Of a stretch of 9,548 nt of DNA, positions 6,821 to 9,548 are shown in pieces; within the stretch, counting starts at the first letter, position 1, and each line of letters starts with the position of its first letter. The translations under genes were made by a program, and so were the position numbers. The notes under the pieces were generated by a model. That model was not told the DNA's origin and made no database searches. It worked only from the letters and a program-made list of their open reading frames with translations. The DNA comes from an uncultured Clostridia bacterium. Its GTDB lineage: Bacteria > Bacillota > Clostridia > Oscillospirales > Oscillospiraceae. The stretch covers positions 1-9,548 of the forward strand of contig CAMJHX010000038.1 in NCBI GenBank assembly GCA_946405655.1, in the 5' to 3' direction.

Positions 6821-6911
6821 GTCATTGCGCACCGGTGCGCACACTGGTGCGGCAATCCGTTCTCCAAGGCAGCATTTACGCAAGGGATTGCCGCGCTGCC
6901 TTTACAATGAC
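6821..6911. repeat. MITE-like element, GTCATTG...GGCAATCC / GGGATTGCC...CAATGAC
   Basis: A 91-bp imperfect inverted repeat with ends GTCATTG (6821-6827) and CAATGAC (6905-6911) and inner complementary blocks GGCAATCC (6851-6858) and GGGATTGCC (6884-6892; the 8-mer GGATTGCC pairs). The left half contains a hairpin CGCACCGGTG (6828-6837) / CACTGGTGCG (6842-6851) and a 16-bp perfect palindrome TGCGCACCGGTGCGCA (6826-6841). The right half contains AAGGCAGC (6866-6873) / GCTGCCTT (6895-6902). From memory, repeats with these GTCATTGCG...GGCAATCC ends are widespread in bacterial genomes. It has no coding capacity. It fills nearly all of the 146-nt gap between the ADA-like gene and the membrane-protein gene, so it may supply or block transcription between them. 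Confidence 0.75.
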
Positions 6912-6935
6912 TCTGTACGAAACTTGTTTTCCTGT

Positions 6936-9389
6936 TTACGAGTGCTCAAACAGCTCGATTCTGTCCGCTTCGTCAGCAAGCGCCGCGCCGGTTTGCGTTT
7001 GCAGAAGGTTTACATAACCTCCGAGCATCTCGCCCTTCGCGCGCAGGGCGCGGCAGCGGCTGTCGAGGTAGATGCTGCATTTAAAGCGCGCGTTTTTCGC
7101 CTCCTGCACGAGGTTCGCCGCCGGGCTCTTGCCGTCGAAGGCGAGCAGCAGGGAGGGGCGTCTCTTAAAGATCTCATAGGCGACGCTCTTGTAGACGCCG
7201 TTGCCGCTCGCCTCGATCGAAACGCGCACCGCAACGCCCGCGCGCCGCAGGCGCTCCGATTCCGCCGCCGTCAGCGCCGTCGGCACGAAGGCGAAGATGC
7301 GAAAGCGCCCCTTGTTTTGCCGCACCAGATACCGCTCATACCCGCTCAGCCGGTGCCCGATCACGAAGAACACCTTCTCCGGGTCGGCGTGCGCGAGCAG
7401 CTCGTCGATCTGCCTGAGCGCGTCCGGACGCATCGGCGCGCTTTTCCGGTCGCCGCTGAAGCTGCCGCCCGCCACGATGACCGGCGTTCCGGTCTCCGGC
7501 AGGGGCGCGATCTGATCGCGCAGCGCGTCGGCGGAATCCAGCCGTCCGCCGTCGCCCCAGAGATCGGACGCAGCCGGCGGCGCAGCCTCCATTTTCGCGC
7601 GGTAATACGCCTCCACATCCGCGGCGTCGAAGCGGCGCATTCGATCTTCAAACACCGCCATGCTCCCGCGCACGATCTCCGCCTCCGCCTCGCGCATCTG
7701 GCGCAGCTCGCTGTGGCTCAGACCCAGCAGCTTTTCGAGGGAGAGCTCCTCATCGATGGAGTTCGTGCCGTAGAGCGCGCCGCCGTCCGTGCCCTGCACG
7801 CAGCGCACGCCCGCCGCGAGATAGTCCTTCAGCGGGTGGCGGCGCAGATCGCTGAGGTTATTCAGCCGCACGTTGGATGTGATCTGAAATTCCAGCACCG
7901 CGCCGATGGCATTGATCTCGCGCAGCAGCGCCTTGCCCTTCTCGGAGCGCAGATTCGTCGTGTAAAGCCCGTGGCCGATGCGAAGCTGCGGCGGCGTCTG
8001 CCCGGGGGAGAGCGCCTCGCGCACGCAGCGGATGCTGTTTGCCACGTTCGCGCGCAGGCTGTCGTTCTCGCCCGCGTGGATGCGGATCACAAAGCCGGGC
8101 ACATCCTCTGCCAGATGCACCAGCTCGTGCAGCACGTTCCGCAGCTCCAGAATGTCGTTGATCTCCTCGCCCACAATGTCGCTGCCCGCGACGTAGGGGT
8201 CCTCCGCCACGGCGCGCAGCGCGCGGAGATTCTCGGCGAGATAATCGTTCGGCGTCACGGCGTCGCGCACGATGGTCAGCGGCGTGCGCCGCATCGCTGC
8301 CAGAAACCGCAGCGTCACGCCCGTCTCCCGCCGCACCGCGGGCAGCACGGCGTGGATCTCCCGCAGAATGCGCGGCGCCTCTCCCGGCTTGCAGAGCCCC
8401 GTGTCGGAGATCTCCGCGTAGTCGATGCCCTGCCGCCGATAGCCCCGGGCGATCCAGAGAAGCTTGTTTTGAAAGAGCGTGTTGTCTTTGTAATCCGGGT
8501 TCTCCCGGTCGAGGAGCATCTGCCGCAGAATCGCGGCGACGTCCGCGTCCGGGAGCGCAAAGTCCGGCGCAATTTCAATGGGTCGCTCGGACGCGGCGCC
8601 CTTCGTGAACACATAGCGGTAGAGATACACCTTCTCCAGATCCGCAAACACCGCCTGCCCGTCCTTCGGCACGGCGAGGGAGATGCGGATCTTCGAGATG
8701 TTATACGCCGCGTCCGCGGGGTTATTCAGGATCAGATCGGCGAAATTCAGAAAGCAGTGGTCGTCGATGCGCCGCTCGCGATATTTGCCCGTGAGCGCGC
8801 TGTCGGCAAACTGCCGCTCCGCCTCGGCGCGGTCGCGCTTGAGCGCGGCGGTCTGCTCCTCCGAGCAGCGCAGGCCGAGCTTTTTGATGTAATAGAGCGG
8901 ATAGCGGATCTGATGCCGGATGCCGAGCGCGATCAGCACGTCCGGCTCCAGATTGCCGTTCATGTGCGTGTGCAGGTCGGTGCGGAATTTGCAGTCGTCG
9001 AAGAGATAGGTCTTCACGATCGTCTCCGCCACGCCGAGACGGTAGTCCCGCGTCTGGCTCATCAGCACCTTCGAAATGGACGGGATCGAGGCCTTCATCT
9101 CCACGCTGCCGTCCGGGAAGATGTTCGCGATCTTCGTGTTTCCCATGCGGAAGATATACAGCCGCCGGTTCTCCCCGTCCACATAGCAGGGGATCTCGCC
9201 GTGGATGACCTTCAGCCCGTTTTCGTCCAGCGTCAGCGGCAGGTCGCAGAGCCTCGCCAGATTCGTGATCAGATTTCCCGAGTTGTGGTTCGGCGTGCGC
9301 AGAAGGTAATGGAGTCGCTCGTCCTCCATCGTCAGCTCCACCACGATGTCCTTTTCCTTGTCCAGATAAAACTGCCCGAATCGCTCCAT
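6936..9389 (-). CDS. adenosine-deaminase-like metal-dependent hydrolase fused to a C-terminal SLOG-like domain
   Basis: An 817-aa cytoplasmic protein. Residues 1 to ~135 are an unassigned N-terminal region. Residues ~136-600 are an ADA/AMP-deaminase-type amidohydrolase barrel: metal pair H140-T-H142 in TDLHTHMNGNL; HAGE (438-441) with metal ligand His438 and catalytic Glu441; RIGHG (470-474) with catalytic His473; EFQITSN (500-506); RRHPL (516-520); metal ligand Asp535 in GTDGG. All catalytic residues of mouse ADA have a counterpart, but the second Asp of TDD is Gly536 and the Asp of HLDG is Asn144. HxH to HAGE is ~100 residues longer than in mouse ADA. Residues ~635-795 look like a SLOG/YspA-type Rossmann-like domain: VIVAGGSFSG (637-646), FFVIGHRLSGYE (674-685), and LLLAFDGKSPAANLVQEAKN (748-767). 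The start at 9389 is chosen because GGAGGT lies 6 nt upstream and a longer start at 9449 would lie inside the -35 box. The real substrate is unknown; plain adenosine deamination is not assured. Confidence 0.85.
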   Translation of the reverse strand: MERFGQFYLDKEKDIVVELTMEDERLHYLLRTPNHNSGNLITNLARLCDLPLTLDENGLKVIHGEIPCYVDGENRRLYIFRMGNTKIANIFPDGSVEMKASIPSISKVLMSQTRDYRLGVAETIVKTYLFDDCKFRTDLHTHMNGNLEPDVLIALGIRHQIRYPLYYIKKLGLRCSEEQTAALKRDRAEAERQFADSALTGKYRERRIDDHCFLNFADLILNNPADAAYNISKIRISLAVPKDGQAVFADLEKVYLYRYVFTKGAASERPIEIAPDFALPDADVAAILRQMLLDRENPDYKDNTLFQNKLLWIARGYRRQGIDYAEISDTGLCKPGEAPRILREIHAVLPAVRRETGVTLRFLAAMRRTPLTIVRDAVTPNDYLAENLRALRAVAEDPYVAGSDIVGEEINDILELRNVLHELVHLAEDVPGFVIRIHAGENDSLRANVANSIRCVREALSPGQTPPQLRIGHGLYTTNLRSEKGKALLREINAIGAVLEFQITSNVRLNNLSDLRRHPLKDYLAAGVRCVQGTDGGALYGTNSIDEELSLEKLLGLSHSELRQMREAEAEIVRGSMAVFEDRMRRFDAADVEAYYRAKMEAAPPAASDLWGDGGRLDSADALRDQIAPLPETGTPVIVAGGSFSGDRKSAPMRPDALRQIDELLAHADPEKVFFVIGHRLSGYERYLVRQNKGRFRIFAFVPTALTAAESERLRRAGVAVRVSIEASGNGVYKSVAYEIFKRRPSLLLAFDGKSPAANLVQEAKNARFKCSIYLDSRCRALRAKGEMLGGYVNLLQTQTGAALADEADRIELFEHS

Positions 9390-9395
9390 GCGCGC

Positions 9396-9401
9396 ACCTC
9401 C
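9396..9401 (-). promoter_or_regulatory. Shine-Dalgarno that decides the start of the ADA-SLOG gene
   Basis: On the minus strand GGAGGT lies 6 nt before the ATG at 9389. No such site precedes the in-frame upstream ATG at 9449, and transcription is predicted to begin downstream of that codon. This sets the protein at 817 rather than 837 residues. Confidence 0.85.
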
Positions 9402-9420
9402 GCCTCGTTCTTTTTTCGTG

Positions 9421-9449
9421 ATTGTACCATTCAACGCGAGAAAAGACAA
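9421..9449 (-). promoter_or_regulatory. sigma-70-type promoter of the ADA-SLOG gene
   Basis: On the minus strand: -35 TTGTCT (+ 9444-9449), 17-nt spacer, -10 TACAAT (+ 9421-9426), preceded by TGG, an extended -10 element. The predicted transcript starts near 9414, leaving a 5' leader of about 25 nt. The gene therefore looks individually and fairly strongly promoted. No operator palindrome is obvious. Confidence 0.75.
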
Positions 9450-9473
9450 GGTTCGCTTTGGCGGAAAAGCACG

Positions 9474-9502
9474 GTGATTTTTCCGGCGAAACCGCGTATA
9501 AT
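9474..9502 (+). promoter_or_regulatory. promoter of the divergent gene at the window end
   Basis: A perfect -10 box TATAAT at 9497-9502 with a poor -35 (GTGATT, 9474-9479) at 17 nt. It is back to back with the ADA-SLOG promoter, about 25 bp separating the two -35 boxes. An activator could compensate for the poor -35, but none is visible. Confidence 0.6.
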
Positions 9503-9536
9503 GGGAACACTCTGAATTCGGGAGGGAAGGGACGCG

Positions 9537-9548
9537 ATGGAGACGCTG
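9537..9548 (+). CDS. first four codons of a divergent gene (runs off window)
   Basis: ATG at 9537 is preceded by a purine-rich ribosome site (GGAGGGAAGG, 9521-9530) and the TATAAT at 9497-9502. Only M-E-T-L is visible, so no function can be given. The call rests on promoter, ribosome site and start codon in proper order. Confidence 0.55.

Noticed and set aside
6936..9389. Calling the gene rdrB and the locus a RADAR defence system
   Set aside because: RADAR needs an adjacent RdrA ATPase. The upstream neighbour is divergent and unseen, and the downstream genes are a membrane protein and prmA. RdrB is also not known to carry a SLOG domain. Kept as an analogy only.
6936..9449. Longer 837-aa start for the ADA-SLOG protein at 9449
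   Set aside because: That ATG overlaps the predicted -35 box and lacks a Shine-Dalgarno, whereas ATG 9389 has GGAGGT at 6 nt and lies just downstream of the predicted transcription start.
6612..9515. 967-aa plus-strand open frame opposite the ADA-SLOG gene
   Set aside because: It is very rich in Arg, His, Ala and Val with no recognisable motif. It is an antisense shadow of the GC-rich minus-strand genes, which do carry clear family motifs, promoter and ribosome site.

Overview
The window is GC-rich bacterial chromosome, most probably from a high-GC member of the Clostridia (Oscillospirales-like gut Firmicutes). That assignment is inference. It rests on the F1 gene order, strong AGGAGG-type ribosome binding sites, Firmicutes-like promoter boxes, and dense short palindromic intergenic repeats of a kind I associate with such genomes. 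No rRNA, tRNA, CRISPR array, transposase or phage gene is visible.

Layout. (1) Bases 1-4016, plus strand: the 3' end of an F-type ATP synthase operon, in the order atpA (5'-truncated by the window edge), atpG, atpD, atpC, closed by a strong intrinsic terminator. Two intergenic spacers in this operon carry palindromic repeats. (2) Bases 3978-4227: a convergent intergenic region with the atpC terminator, a roughly 160-bp compound repeat and a second, perfect-stem terminator serving the opposing gene. (3) Bases 4228-6789, minus strand: an uncharacterised two-TM membrane protein, then prmA (ribosomal protein L11 methyltransferase) 26 nt behind it, then an EamA/DMT-type transporter that may have its own promoter. 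(4) Bases 6790-6935: a 91-bp MITE-like inverted-repeat element. (5) Bases 6936-9389, minus strand: one large gene for an 817-aa adenosine-deaminase-like amidohydrolase with an unassigned N-terminal region and a C-terminal SLOG/Rossmann-like nucleotide-binding domain. It has a clear promoter. (6) Bases 9390-9548: a divergent promoter region and the first four codons of a plus-strand gene. No gene-free stretch exceeds 300 bases.

How the parts work together. The atp genes encode the catalytic F1 head (alpha, gamma, beta, epsilon). PrmA is translation housekeeping and the EamA protein is probably a small-metabolite exporter or importer. The ADA-SLOG gene is the most unusual item. It keeps the zinc and catalytic residues of the adenosine/AMP deaminase superfamily, but the second Asp of the TDD motif and the Asp of HxHLDG are replaced. 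It is also fused to a domain typical of nucleotide-binding or nucleotide-processing proteins. This points to a modified purine nucleoside or nucleotide as substrate or ligand rather than ordinary adenosine salvage. A role in nucleotide signalling or defence is possible, but the neighbours that are visible do not show it.
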